In this document: positions 55,707-64,000 of the stretch, piece after piece | How positions within the stretch are numbered: position 1 is the stretch's first letter | Layout: the number at the start of each line of letters is the position of its first letter | Assembly (NCBI GenBank): GCA_005503065.1 | Contig: SCOE01000009.1 | Span: forward strand, 1-64,000 | Reading direction: 5' to 3' | DNA from: Comamonadaceae bacterium ALPHA2B | Lineage (GTDB): Bacteria; Pseudomonadota; Gammaproteobacteria; Burkholderiales; Burkholderiaceae_C | DNA: 64,000 nt | Notes under the pieces: generated by a model | Databases searched by the model: none | Told to the model about the DNA's origin: nothing | Seen by the model: the letters and a program-made list of their open reading frames with translations, nothing else | Made by a program: the position numbers and the translations under genes

Positions 55707-56594
55707 TCACGCTCCCGGCGGGACTGAAACTCGTGCATGTTCGGCGGCGGGTGCGTTGCGGTGCACGAATCGGGCGACCAGGCGGTTGACCTCGTCGGGC
55801 GCCTCGAACGCCACCCAGTGGCTCGCATCGGGGACGACCCGGCACACGATGTGCGACGCGCAGCGGCGCAGGTATTCGGCGCGCGCCGCGACATCCGGGC
55901 GCGGCAGCGGGTCGAGCGCGGGCAGCACCGCCAGCACCGGGCCTGTGAGCATTCGCAGGCTCGGGCCCAGCGTGTCGCGATAGCCCAGGAAGCGCGACTT
56001 GAATCGCGTCATGCCGTGGTTGCGCCGCTGCATGGCCACGGCCAGGTCGTCGATGCGCCGCGGGTCGGCGATCATCATCATCTCGAGGTTGGCGCGGTGG
56101 ATGGCGTCGGTCTCGGCGTCGCTCGCCCCTGGCGGCACGGGCTTCAGCGGCGGCCGATGCCACCCATCCGGCGGAAAGCCGCCCGGGGCCAGCAGGCAGG
56201 CCGCGAACACCCGCTCAGGCAGGCGCGCCGCCAGCCAGGCAGTCACCACCCCGCCCCACGAGAAGCCGGCGACGGCGAAGCGCAGGCCGGGCGGCACCAG
56301 ACCGGCATCGATGGCCGCCAGGATGAAGGCGCCGTAGCCGTCGAGATCGGTGTCGCGCGGCACGCCGATCGATTCGCCCATGCCCGGCAGGTCGGGGATG
56401 ACCAGGCTGAAGCGGCGCGACAGCGGCTCGATGTTGCGCACCCAATGCGTCCACGAGCCCGTGCCGCCGTGCAGCAGCAACAGCGTCGGCCCGCTGCCCA
56501 CCCGCAACGCCTTCACGCCGGCCGCCGTGACATGCTCGATCTGCAGGCCGGGGTAGAACGCCTCGGGCCGGAAGTCGTGCACCGCCGAACTCAC
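55707..56594 (-). CDS. Alpha/beta hydrolase
   Basis: A 295-aa alpha/beta-hydrolase fold protein. The oxyanion region LLLLHGGTGSWTHW, nucleophile elbow GFSWGG (Ser112) and the C-terminal DASHWVAFEAP with the catalytic His are visible. The GTG start at 56594 overlaps the stop of the thiolase-like gene (GTGA). It could be a thioesterase, lactonase or C-C hydrolase acting on a product of the neighbouring lyase. No narrower assignment is possible. Confidence 0.85.
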   Translation of the reverse strand: MSSAVHDFRPEAFYPGLQIEHVTAAGVKALRVGSGPTLLLLHGGTGSWTHWVRNIEPLSRRFSLVIPDLPGMGESIGVPRDTDLDGYGAFILAAIDAGLVPPGLRFAVAGFSWGGVVTAWLAARLPERVFAACLLAPGGFPPDGWHRPPLKPVPPGASDAETDAIHRANLEMMMIADPRRIDDLAVAMQRRNHGMTRFKSRFLGYRDTLGPSLRMLTGPVLAVLPALDPLPRPDVAARAEYLRRCASHIVCRVVPDASHWVAFEAPDEVNRLVARFVHRNAPAAEHARVSVPPGA

Positions 56595-57751
56595 AGCGTG
56601 GCCTCGGTGCCGAGCACGTTGGTGATCTGGCTGGACAGCACGCCGCCGTTGCCGTGGCACAGCGCCAGCTCGGCACCCGCCACCTGCCGCTCGCCGGCTT
56701 CGCCGCGCAGCTGCTGCACGGCTTCGACCAGCGTGAACATGCCGTACATGCCCGGATGCACACACGACAGCCCGCCGCCGTTGGTGTTCACCGGCAGCGC
56801 GCCCCCGGGGGCGATGGCGCCGCTGGCGACAAACGCCCCGCCCTCGCCCTTGGCGCAGAAGCCGAGGTCTTCGAGGAACAGGATCGTGTTGATGGTGAAG
56901 GCGTCGTAGAGCTCCACCACGTCGATGTCGCGCGGCGCCACGCCGGCCATCGCCATCGCGCGCTGCCCTGAGTCGACCGCCGCGGTGCGCGTGAGGTCGG
57001 CCATGGCGACGATGTTCATGTGCGTGGTGGCCGCCGCCGCGCCGAGCAGGTACACCGGCTTCTTCGGCAGGTGGCGTGCGCGGTCGGCACGTGTCATGAC
57101 GATCGCCGCGCCGCCGTCGGTGACGAGGCAGCAGTCGCGCACCGTCAGCGGGCTGGACACCATGCGCGAGGCCAGTACGTCGGCCACACTGAGCGGGCCA
57201 CGCATGAAGGCCTGCGGGTTGAGGTTGGCCCAGGCGCGCGCCGCCACCGCCACCGCGGCGAGCTGCTCGCGCGTGGTGCCGTACGCGTGCATGTGGCGCG
57301 AGGCCGCCAGCGCGTACGAGGTGGCCGGGAAGATCGGCGCGTACGGCGCCTCGTAGGCGAAGGGCTTGACCGACGACACCAGCTTGCCGCTGGCGGTGCG
57401 CTGGTTGCTGCCGTAGAAGATCAGCGCCGTCTCGCACAGGCCTTCCTTCAGCGCCATCGCCGCCATCAGCGTGTACGACAGGAAGGTGGAGCCGCCGGTG
57501 CGGTTGTTGTCGGTGAACTTCGGCTGGATGCCCAGCATCTCGGCGATCAGCAACGCCGACAGCGGGTTGGCGTTGCCCGGTAGCGAGCCGAACACCGCAT
57601 CGACGTGCCGCGTCGTCAGGCCGGCCTCGGCGAGCGCCCTGACGCTGGCCTCGATGGCGATGTCTTCCGAGCTGCTGCCGGGCGCCTCGCCCAGGCCGGC
57701 CAGCGCCGCGCCGACGATCGCGGCGCTGCCGCGGAGGCTGCTGCCGCTCAT
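56591..57751 (-). CDS. Thiolase-fold protein lacking the nucleophilic Cys (Ltp2-like)
   Basis: A 386-aa SCP-x/lipid-transfer-type thiolase homologue. Where active thiolases have NNCSTG, this protein reads DNNRTGGS (Arg84), so the acylated cysteine is missing; the C-terminal His (LSCVHPGMYG) remains. The same loss characterises Ltp2, a retro-aldolase of steroid side-chain degradation that works in complex with a DUF35 domain. Here a DUF35 protein is encoded directly upstream with an ATGA overlap. A lyase that releases acyl-CoA from a tertiary beta-hydroxyacyl-CoA is therefore more likely than thiolysis. Confidence 0.85.
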   Translation of the reverse strand: MSGSSLRGSAAIVGAALAGLGEAPGSSSEDIAIEASVRALAEAGLTTRHVDAVFGSLPGNANPLSALLIAEMLGIQPKFTDNNRTGGSTFLSYTLMAAMALKEGLCETALIFYGSNQRTASGKLVSSVKPFAYEAPYAPIFPATSYALAASRHMHAYGTTREQLAAVAVAARAWANLNPQAFMRGPLSVADVLASRMVSSPLTVRDCCLVTDGGAAIVMTRADRARHLPKKPVYLLGAAAATTHMNIVAMADLTRTAAVDSGQRAMAMAGVAPRDIDVVELYDAFTINTILFLEDLGFCAKGEGGAFVASGAIAPGGALPVNTNGGGLSCVHPGMYGMFTLVEAVQQLRGEAGERQVAGAELALCHGNGGVLSSQITNVLGTEATL

Positions 57752-58188
57752 CGTGTACACCCTTCCCTGCCGGTGGCGGCGTCGGGGTCAAGCGGGTCGA
57801 AGACGACGCAGGGCTCGCCGCCGGCGCCCTGCCCGACACGCGCCCGTACCGCCATGCCGATGCGCACCGCGTCGTTCGCGATGCCGTCCACGCGCCCCAT
57901 CATGCGCGGGCCCTCGGCCAGGTCGATCAGCACCACGTTGTACGGGCCACCCTTGTCGGCGCTGCGGTTGACGACGCTGACCGCATACACAGTGCCGCGC
58001 CCGCTCGGCGCCTGCCACGCGAGCTCGACGCTGCCGCAATGGCTGCACGCCAGCCGCGGGTAGAAGACGTGGCGCGCGCAGGCGGCACAGCGCTGGATGC
58101 GGAACTCGCCTGCCGCCAGGTGCTGGGCGAAGATGACGTCGGGGCCCGGGCCCTCGGTCCAGGTGCCGGTCGCAGGAGGGTGGGTCAT
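57748..58188 (-). CDS. DUF35 / OB-fold zinc-ribbon acyl-CoA-associated protein
   Basis: A 146-aa protein with a zinc ribbon at Cys34, Cys37, Cys48 and Cys51 (QRCAACARHVFYPRLACSHCG) followed by an OB-fold (GRGTVYAVSVVNRS through GMAVRARV). Such proteins accompany SCP-x thiolases; in ChsH2 the DUF35 domain binds the aldolase Ltp2 and helps form its active site. It probably forms a complex with the thiolase-like protein encoded next, with which its gene overlaps by ATGA. Confidence 0.87.
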   Translation of the reverse strand: MTHPPATGTWTEGPGPDVIFAQHLAAGEFRIQRCAACARHVFYPRLACSHCGSVELAWQAPSGRGTVYAVSVVNRSADKGGPYNVVLIDLAEGPRMMGRVDGIANDAVRIGMAVRARVGQGAGGEPCVVFDPLDPDAATGREGCTR

Positions 58189-58231
58189 GGGCGTCTTTCT
58201 AAGGTGTTGCAGGGGTACGGTGCGCGCCGTG

Positions 58232-60571
58232 TCAGCCCGGCAGCTCGAGCACCGCCTTGGCCAGGATGTTGCGCTGGATCTCGTTGCTGCCGCCGTAGAT
58301 GCTGGCCGGGCGGGCCGAGAAGAACACGTGCGCCGGGTGCAGCGCGCCGCCCGGCAGCGCCATCGATGCGTCGCTCACGCCGGCGGCACCCGCGGTCTCG
58401 AGCATCAGGTCGGCCACCCGCTGCTGCGCCTCGGTGATCCAGACCTTCAGCATCGACACCTCGGCACCGAGTTCATGCCCGCGGCGCAGCACCTCGACGC
58501 AGCGCACGAACATCGCCTCAAGGTCATCGATGTCCAGCCGCAGCTGCTCGTGCCGCGCGCGCCAGGCACCGTCGCGGTCAAGGCCGGTGGCGCGCGCCAG
58601 CTCCGCCAGGCGCGCGAATGGCGCGCGCGCGCCGCGCGGGTTGCCGATCATGATGCGCTCGCTGCCCAGCAGCGACTTGGCCATCGTCCAGCCCTGGTTC
58701 AGCCCGCCGACGAGGTTGGCCTTCGGCACGCGCACGTTGTCGAAGAAGGTCTCGCAGAACTCGGCGTTGCCGCCCAGGTTGCGGATGCGCTTGACGGTGA
58801 TGCCGGGCGCGCGCATGTCCGCCAGCAGGAAGCTGATGCCTTCCTGCTTCTTGGCCTTGGGGTCGGTGCGCACGAGCATGAAGATCCAGTCGGCCTCGTG
58901 CGCGAACGAGGTCCAGATCTTCTGCCCGTTGACGACGAACTCGTCGCCGTCGAGCACGGCCGTCGTGCGCAGGCTGGCCAGGTCGGAGCCCGCCGAGGGC
59001 TCGGAGTAGCCCTGGCACCAGCGCACCTCGCCCGACAGGATGCGCGGCAGCACCTCGCGCTTCTGCTGCTCGGTGCCGTAGCGGATGATCAGCGGCCCGA
59101 GCATGATCACCGCCATGTTCGGCGCGATAACGATGCCGTGGCGGTCGAACTCCGACTGCAGCGCCACCTGCTCGTAGCCAGATAGCCCCATGCCGCCGTA
59201 GGCCTTGGGCCAGTTCGGCGCCACCCAGCCCTTCTCGTGGAGCTTGTCGTGCCAGGCGCGCGTTTCCTTCAGGCTCATGCGGCTGGCCGGGAAGCGCCAC
59301 GCGGGCGGGAAGTTCTCGGCCAGCCAGCGGCGCAGCTCGTCGCGGCGGATCGGCTGCTCGCCGCCGGCGATCAGCTCGGGCGCCGAGGCTTGGTCGCCGT
59401 CGCCGGCCAATTCGTTGTAGCGGCGCCGGTGCAGCGCCGCGTTGCCCAGCCAGGCCGCGCCGACCATCGCCTTCTTCAGGTACAGGCCGATGTCGCATTC
59501 GTCGGTGTAGCCGATGCCGCCGTGCAGCTGGATGCAGCCCTTGGTGACCTCCAGCGCCGCCGCCGAGGCCCGTGCCTTGGCCTGGCTGGCGGCGATGGCC
59601 AGCCGCCGCGCATCGCTGCCATGCGTGTCGGCCGCCGCGGCCGCCTGCAGCACCACCGAGCGCGTGAGCTCGACCTGGATCAGCAGGTCTGCGGCGCGGT
59701 GCTGCAGCGCCTGGAAGCTGCCGATGGCGCGACCGAACTGCTCCCGCATCGCGATGTAGGCGACGCTGGTTTCGAGCGCCTGGCTCATCACGCCCAGCAG
59801 CTCGGCGGCTTCGGCGATGCGCGCCAGGTCGAGCGCGCGCTGCAGCACGCCCTGCGCGTGCGCCGGCCCGGCGACCAGCTGCGCGCCGGAGACTTCGGCG
59901 CCCTCGAACCGCAGTTCGGTCCAGAAGCCGCCGTCCACGCGCGGTTGCGTGCTGGTCTGCAGGCCGCGCTGGCTGGCCTCCACCAGCAGCAGCAGCACAC
60001 CCTGCGCGCCCTCCGCCGCCACCACGAAAGCGTCGGCCCCTGCGCCGCCGGCCACGAAGCGGCAGCGCCCGTCGAGCACGAAGCCCGCGCCGCGCGAAGC
60101 GGCTCGCGGGGCTTCGACGCTGCGGCGGCCTCCGGCAGCGTCGCCGTCGTCTTCATCCAGTTCATCGGCCTGCGCTCCGGCCGCCAGCGCGAGTTGCACC
60201 TCGCCGCGCGCCAGTGCCGGCAGCCAGCGCTCGCGCAGCGCCTGCGAGTCGCCGTGCAGCAGCGCCCAGGCCGGCAGCAGCGCACCGGCCACCAGCGGCT
60301 CGGGCGCGAGCGCGCGGCCGCAGCGCTCTAGCAGCACCGCCGCCTCGCCGGCGCCGAGCCCGCTGCCGCCCAGCGCCTCGGGCAGGCACAGGCCGAGCCA
60401 GCCCAGGCCGGCCATGCGCCGCCAGCGCTCGCGGTCGTGCCCGGGCAGCGTGCCGCGCCATTCGCGCAGGCGACGGCCCGGGCCGTCGGCGGCGAAGAAG
60501 GCGGCGGCGGCGTCGCGCAGCATGCGTTGCACCTCGGTGGGTGCGTCGAGCCGTTCGGTCAGATCGATCAT
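58232..60571 (-). CDS. Fused two-domain acyl-CoA dehydrogenase (FadE34-like)
   Basis: A 779-aa single chain made of two acyl-CoA dehydrogenase modules. The first (about 1-390) is of the small-subunit type (LGWLGLCLPEALGG, CIQLHGGIGYTDECDIGLYLKKA). The second (about 395-779) is of the large-subunit type (CQGYSEPSAGSDLASLR, NGQKIWTSFAHEADW, LLGSERIMIG with a candidate base, IYGGSNEIQRNIL). The order is that of mycobacterial FadE34, where the fusion replaces a heterotetramer. Here it precedes the DUF35 and thiolase-like genes, as expected for a side-chain-shortening module. The start is the ATG at 60571. Confidence 0.88.
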   Translation of the reverse strand: MIDLTERLDAPTEVQRMLRDAAAAFFAADGPGRRLREWRGTLPGHDRERWRRMAGLGWLGLCLPEALGGSGLGAGEAAVLLERCGRALAPEPLVAGALLPAWALLHGDSQALRERWLPALARGEVQLALAAGAQADELDEDDGDAAGGRRSVEAPRAASRGAGFVLDGRCRFVAGGAGADAFVVAAEGAQGVLLLLVEASQRGLQTSTQPRVDGGFWTELRFEGAEVSGAQLVAGPAHAQGVLQRALDLARIAEAAELLGVMSQALETSVAYIAMREQFGRAIGSFQALQHRAADLLIQVELTRSVVLQAAAAADTHGSDARRLAIAASQAKARASAAALEVTKGCIQLHGGIGYTDECDIGLYLKKAMVGAAWLGNAALHRRRYNELAGDGDQASAPELIAGGEQPIRRDELRRWLAENFPPAWRFPASRMSLKETRAWHDKLHEKGWVAPNWPKAYGGMGLSGYEQVALQSEFDRHGIVIAPNMAVIMLGPLIIRYGTEQQKREVLPRILSGEVRWCQGYSEPSAGSDLASLRTTAVLDGDEFVVNGQKIWTSFAHEADWIFMLVRTDPKAKKQEGISFLLADMRAPGITVKRIRNLGGNAEFCETFFDNVRVPKANLVGGLNQGWTMAKSLLGSERIMIGNPRGARAPFARLAELARATGLDRDGAWRARHEQLRLDIDDLEAMFVRCVEVLRRGHELGAEVSMLKVWITEAQQRVADLMLETAGAAGVSDASMALPGGALHPAHVFFSARPASIYGGSNEIQRNILAKAVLELPG

Positions 60572-60616
60572 GGACTCTCGCCTCGGGTTCAGGTCCTGGC
60601 ATCGGATTCGGGCTTG

Positions 60617-60647
60617 CCGGGGTCGCCGCCCTGCGGCGCCACCCCGG
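60617..60647. other. Nested hairpin in the divergent leader region
   Basis: CCGGGGT (60617-60623) pairs with ACCCCGG (60641-60647), and inside it CGCCGC pairs with GCGGCG around a CCT loop. On the minus strand it would lie about 46 nt before the start of the fused dehydrogenase and could shape its leader RNA. No function can be assigned. Confidence 0.3.
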
Positions 60648-60733
60648 CGGCACAACGTCAGCGCGCGGCGCGCCCTGCCGCACCCCGGGTGCCGGCCCCT
60701 GGTGCTGCCCTCCATCCTGTGGCATCGTTGAGT

Positions 60734-60752
60734 CTAACAAACACTCGTTTGG
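60734..60752. promoter_or_regulatory. Operator candidate upstream of the SDR gene
   Basis: CTAACAAACACTCGTTTGG reads on the other strand as CCAAAC, five bases, then TTTGTTAG. It uses the same two arms as the 50565-50582 palindrome with a longer spacer. It lies 15 bp before the ATG at 60767 in the divergent region and ends just before the ribosome binding site. Confidence 0.45.
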
Positions 60753-60766
60753 CAAAGGAGCGGTCG

Positions 60767-61525
60767 ATGTTCAGCGGAAAAGCTCTCGAAAACAAGGTCG
60801 CGATCGTCACCGGCGCCGGCCAGGGCATCGGCGCGGGCATCGCGCGCGCTTACGGCGCGCAAGCCGCCAAGGTCGCGGTGGTCGACTGGAACCTCGAGAC
60901 CGCCGAGCAGGTGGCGCAGTCGATCCGCGACGCCGGCGGGCAGGCCGCGGCGTTCAAGTGTGACGTGGCCGACCGTGCCGCCGTGGACGCGATGGTGGCG
61001 GCGGTGGTGGCGAAGTTCGGCCCGGTGGACGTGCTCGTCAACAACGCCGGCATCACGCGTACGGCGATGCTGCACAAGATGAGCGCGCACCAGTGGCAGC
61101 AGGTGATCGACGTGCACCTCACGGGCAGCTTCAACTGCCTGCAGGCGGTCGTGGACGGCATGATGGAACGCCAGCGCGGCTGGATCATCAACACCATTTC
61201 CACCGCCGGCATCCTGGGCACCATCGGCCAGATCAATTACGGCTCGGCCAAGGCCGGGCTGATCGGCTTCACCAAGTCGGCCGCGCGCGAACTGGCGCGC
61301 TACAACATCATCGTCAACTGCGTCGCCCCGGGCGCGGCTACGCCGATGACGGAGACCATCCGCACCGACGAGCGCTTCAAGCAGCGCACGCTCGATCGCA
61401 TTCCGCTGGGCCGCTGGGCCGAGCCGGAGGAGATTGCGCCGGTGTGGGTGTTCCTGGCCAGCGAAGGCGCGAGCTACGTGACCGGGCAGCTGATCGGCGT
61501 GGACGGCGGCATGTCGATCCACTGA
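60767..61525 (+). CDS. Short-chain dehydrogenase/reductase, FabG-like
   Basis: A 252-aa classical SDR: GAGQGIGAGIARAYG (cofactor loop), NNAGITRTAML, NTISTAG and catalytic YGSAKAG, with the end VTGQLIGVDGGMS. AAAGGAG is well placed before the ATG. It is likely a 3-hydroxyacyl-CoA dehydrogenase. Only 4 bp separate it from the synthetase gene. Confidence 0.88.
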   Translation: MFSGKALENKVAIVTGAGQGIGAGIARAYGAQAAKVAVVDWNLETAEQVAQSIRDAGGQAAAFKCDVADRAAVDAMVAAVVAKFGPVDVLVNNAGITRTAMLHKMSAHQWQQVIDVHLTGSFNCLQAVVDGMMERQRGWIINTISTAGILGTIGQINYGSAKAGLIGFTKSAARELARYNIIVNCVAPGAATPMTETIRTDERFKQRTLDRIPLGRWAEPEEIAPVWVFLASEGASYVTGQLIGVDGGMSIH

Positions 61526-61529
61526 CCCC

Positions 61530-63659
61530 ATGGCCTCGCCCACCGCTTCCCGCGGCTCGCTCGCGCCGCTGTTCGAACCGCGAGCGATCGCCGTCTACGG
61601 CGCGTCGTCCGACCCCACCAAGATCGGCGGCCGTCCGCTGGATTTCCTCAAGTCCAGCGGCTTCGACGGGGCCTTGTACCCGATCAACCCGAAGGCGGCG
61701 CAGATCCAGGGCCTGCCCGCATTCGCCACCGTCAGCGCGGTGCCCGGGCCGGTGGATCTGGCCATCGTGGCCGTGCCGGCACCTGGCGTGCTGGCCGCGC
61801 TTGAGGACTGCGCGGCCAAGGGCGTGGGCGGCGCGGTCGTGCTCAGCTCGGGTTTCGCCGAAACCGGCGGCCAGGGCATTGCATGGCAGGCCGGCATCTC
61901 GGCGCTGGCGCGGCGCACCGGCATGCGCGTGGTCGGTCCCAACTGCATGGGGCTGATCAACGTGCGGCGGCGCCTGCTCGGCACCTTCACGCCCAGCGCC
62001 GCCGGCTTCGGCCTGGTACCGGGCCGCATCAGCCTGGTCAGCCAGAGCGGCGCCTTCGGGGGCTACTGCCTGTCGCTGATCCGGCAGCGCGGTCTGGGGC
62101 TGAATTTGTGGATCACCACCGGCAACCAGTGCGACGTGGATGTCGCCGACTGCATCACCCATTTCGCGGACGACGACGGCACGCAGGTCATCGTGACCTA
62201 CCTCGAGGCCGCCACCGACAAGGACCGCCTGGTCGCCGCGCTGGCGCTGGCGCGCGAGCGCGGCAAGCGCGTCGTCGTCATGAAGGTCGGGCGCTCGGAG
62301 GCGGGCGCGCAGGCGGCGGCATCGCACACTGCGTCGCTGGCCGGCTCGGACCAGGTCTACGAAGGCCTGTTCCGCCAGTACGGCGTCTGGCGCGCGCGCA
62401 GCATCGACGAGTTGTTCGACGTGGCCTATGCCTGCTCGGTGAACGCGCCGGCGCCGCTCGGGCGGCGTCTGGGCCTGCTCACCGTGTCGGGCGGCGTCGG
62501 CGCACTGATGGCCGACGTGGCCAGCGACTGCGCGCTCGACGTGGCGCCGATGCCCGAGGACGCGCAGCGCCGGCTGAAGGAACTGGTGCCGTTCTGCGGT
62601 CCGCGCAACCCGGTGGACATGACGGCACAGCTCGTCAACGATCTCACGCTGTTCGGCAGCAACTTCCAGATCATGCTGGAGGAAGGCGGCTACGACGTGG
62701 TGGTGGCGTTCCTGTCCAGCGTCGGCCAGGTGACGGAGCTGAGCCGCTCGCTGCTGGAGCAGCTGCAGGCCGTGCTGCGGCGTTTCCCCGATCGGGCCGT
62801 GGTCTTCTCGTCGCTGGCCTCCCCCGAGGTGCGCAGGATGTACGAGGCCGCCGGCGTGCTGCTCTTCGACGAGCCCACGCGTGCCGTGCGCGCCGCCGCG
62901 GCGCTGGTGTACTTCGCCGAACAGTCGCGGCGCGCGGCGCAGGCCGACCCGCCGCCCGCCCTGCCCGCGGGTGCACTGCCGCCGCCGGTACGGGCCATCA
63001 ACGAGACGCAGGCCAAGACCATCCTTGCCAGTGCCGGCATCGCTGCCGTGCCAGAACGCATCGCGGCGGATGAGGACGCCGCCGCACGCGAGGCCGCGGC
63101 ACTGGGTTACCCCGTGGTGCTGAAGATCGCCTCGGCCGACATCGCGCACAAGAGCGAGATCGGCGGCGTGATCGTGGGCCTGGCCGACGAGGCGCAGCTG
63201 CGCAAGGCGTTCCGCACCTTGACGCAGCGCGCCGCCACGCACGCCCCGCAGGCGCGCGTTGACGGCGTGGTCGTGGCGCGCATGGCCGAGCGCGGCGTCG
63301 AGACCATCCTCGGCGTCGTGCGCGATCCGGTGTTCGGGGCCGTGGTGATGTTCGGGTTGGGTGGGGTCTTCGTCGAGGCCTTCCAGGACGTGGCCTTCCG
63401 CGTCGCGCCGTTCGGCGTGGCCGAGGCGCGCGCGATGATCGGCGAGGTCAAGGGCCGTGTGCTGCTGCGCGGCGTGCGCGGGCAACCGCCGGCCGACGAA
63501 GACGCGCTGGCCGCGGCGCTGGCGGCGCTGTCGGTCTACGCGGCGCGCCACACCGACGGCATCGAGAGCATCGACATCAACCCGCTGCTGGTGCTGCCGC
63601 GCGGCCGCGGCGTGCAGGCGCTCGATGCCCTGATCGTGCCCACGACGGGCGCGGCCTGA
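61530..63659 (+). CDS. ADP-forming acyl-CoA synthetase (fused alpha-beta)
   Basis: A 709-aa NDP-forming acyl-CoA synthetase. The N-terminal CoA-binding domain (IAVYGASSDPTKIGG), the succinyl-CoA-ligase-like domain with SLVSQSGAFG and the phosphorylated His region ASHTASLAG, and a C-terminal ATP-grasp part (ETQAKTILASAGI, VLKIASADIAHKSEIGGV, IDINPLLVLPRG) are all in one chain. Unlike the AMP-forming ligases nearby it works reversibly, so it could make ATP from an acyl-CoA end product or activate an acid cheaply. Confidence 0.9.
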   Translation: MASPTASRGSLAPLFEPRAIAVYGASSDPTKIGGRPLDFLKSSGFDGALYPINPKAAQIQGLPAFATVSAVPGPVDLAIVAVPAPGVLAALEDCAAKGVGGAVVLSSGFAETGGQGIAWQAGISALARRTGMRVVGPNCMGLINVRRRLLGTFTPSAAGFGLVPGRISLVSQSGAFGGYCLSLIRQRGLGLNLWITTGNQCDVDVADCITHFADDDGTQVIVTYLEAATDKDRLVAALALARERGKRVVVMKVGRSEAGAQAAASHTASLAGSDQVYEGLFRQYGVWRARSIDELFDVAYACSVNAPAPLGRRLGLLTVSGGVGALMADVASDCALDVAPMPEDAQRRLKELVPFCGPRNPVDMTAQLVNDLTLFGSNFQIMLEEGGYDVVVAFLSSVGQVTELSRSLLEQLQAVLRRFPDRAVVFSSLASPEVRRMYEAAGVLLFDEPTRAVRAAAALVYFAEQSRRAAQADPPPALPAGALPPPVRAINETQAKTILASAGIAAVPERIAADEDAAAREAAALGYPVVLKIASADIAHKSEIGGVIVGLADEAQLRKAFRTLTQRAATHAPQARVDGVVVARMAERGVETILGVVRDPVFGAVVMFGLGGVFVEAFQDVAFRVAPFGVAEARAMIGEVKGRVLLRGVRGQPPADEDALAAALAALSVYAARHTDGIESIDINPLLVLPRGRGVQALDALIVPTTGAA

Positions 63660-63777
63660 GCGCCCCGGTCGACCGGATGCGGCTGGCGCTTCAACCCGTT
63701 GCCTGGTGGGTGAGCCCGCTGCGCGGCACCTCGAGGCCGCTGCCTGGACGCGGCCCGCTTTTGCGCCCGACAGCGGC

Positions 63778-63811
63778 GCGTGCGGCCGGGCCCGACGAAC
63801 CGGCCGCACGC
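63778..63811. terminator. Strong hairpin between convergent genes
   Basis: GCGTGCGGCCGG (63778-63789) and CCGGCCGCACGC (63800-63811) form a perfect 12-bp stem with a 10-base loop, between the synthetase stop and the convergent gene ending at 63820. There is no T-tract on either side, but position and stability suggest a bidirectional terminator. Confidence 0.55.
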
Positions 63812-63819
63812 ACACAAAG

Positions 63820-64000
63820 TCAGGCGGCGCCGAACGCTGCCGCGTGGGCCTTGGCGAACTCCGCGAACGTGCGCGCCGGTCGGCCCGTGACCTTGGGCAC
63901 CGTGTCGAGCACGCCCGCCAGGTAGCCCGGCGGCGCGAGGGCATACAGCTCGTTCATCGCATCGGCCAGGGACTCGGGCATGCCCATGCCGGTCATCGCC
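63820..64000 (-). CDS. NmrA-like NAD(P)-binding protein, C-terminus only
   Basis: Partial gene running off the window. About 60 C-terminal residues are visible: PESLADAMNELYALAPPGY, then VTGRPARTFAEFAKAHAAAF and a stop at 63820-63822. The TGRPARTFAEFAKAHA end is typical of NAD(P)H-binding proteins of the atypical SDR/NmrA group. The catalytic and cofactor-binding part lies outside the window. Confidence 0.6.
   Translation of the reverse strand, partial: AMTGMGMPESLADAMNELYALAPPGYLAGVLDTVPKVTGRPARTFAEFAKAHAAAFGAA

Overview
The window is about 64 kb of GC-rich DNA (about 70% G+C by eye, not computed) from what is most likely a betaproteobacterium of the order Burkholderiales. That assignment is an inference from base composition, from a Bug/TctC-type periplasmic receptor (a family greatly expanded in that order), and from gene strings of enoyl-CoA hydratase, acyl-CoA dehydrogenase, thiolase and Liv-type transporter. 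I see no rRNA, tRNA, CRISPR array, integrase or transposase. Nearly the whole window is coding, with ATGA, TTGA or GTGA overlaps between many neighbours. The only stretch over 300 bp without an intact gene is 35480-36097, which looks like decayed gene remnants.

The window is a very large coenzyme-A catabolic island. It holds acyl-CoA ligases of several types, nine acyl-CoA dehydrogenase genes (one of them a fused pair and one frameshifted), six crotonases, three MaoC-type hydratases plus a FAS1-like hydratase, four short-chain dehydrogenases, three thiolase-fold proteins, two type III CoA-transferase/racemase proteins, two biotin carboxylase subunits and four carboxyltransferase subunits.

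Layout. (1) 22-1661: a Liv-type binding protein coupled to a PaaI-like thioesterase. (2) 1702-5017: flavodoxin-like protein, nitroreductase, acyl-CoA ligase. (3) 5051-21138, minus strand: an operon of about 15 genes with a beta carbonic anhydrase at its end. It encodes an acyl-CoA ligase, thiolase, two hydratases, an SDR, a split heteromeric dehydrogenase, a carboxylase (alpha and beta), a CoA-transferase, another dehydrogenase and three crotonases, one of the methylglutaconyl/isohexenylglutaconyl-CoA hydratase type. This resembles the Liu/Atu logic for beta-methyl-branched acids. (4) 21314-35479, plus strand: crotonase, thiolase, dehydrogenase, a complete Liv ABC importer with an acyl-CoA ligase embedded in it, an alpha-methylacyl-CoA racemase, SDR, ligase and MaoC hydratase. 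(5) 36098-39892, minus: a BadI/MenB-like crotonase, a frameshifted Bug receptor and an acetoacetyl-CoA-synthetase-like ligase. (6) 40058-46784, plus: IclR regulator, crotonase, MmgE/PrpD protein, dehydrogenase, NUDIX hydrolase, MaoC protein and a frameshifted dehydrogenase. (7) 46823-53633: one biotin carboxylase and three unusual carboxyltransferase subunits around a divergent promoter. (8) 53683-60571, minus: a second acetoacetyl-CoA-synthetase-like ligase, an alpha/beta hydrolase, a thiolase-fold protein without its nucleophilic cysteine, a DUF35 protein and a fused two-domain dehydrogenase, reminiscent of the retro-aldol side-chain module of steroid degraders. (9) 60767-63659, plus: SDR and an ADP-forming acyl-CoA synthetase, followed by the C-terminus of a convergent NAD(P)-binding protein.

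Together the genes suggest uptake, CoA activation, alpha-methyl epimerisation, beta-oxidation, biotin-dependent carboxylation (bicarbonate perhaps supplied by the local carbonic anhydrase) and retro-aldol removal of branches from a large methyl-branched or isoprenoid/alicyclic carboxylic acid. The actual substrate cannot be read from the sequence. The most unusual element is the set of carboxyltransferase paralogues at 48841-53633: one has lost the motifs of its N (acyl-CoA) domain, while the two divergently encoded ones keep those motifs but carry an altered, shortened C (carboxybiotin) domain.
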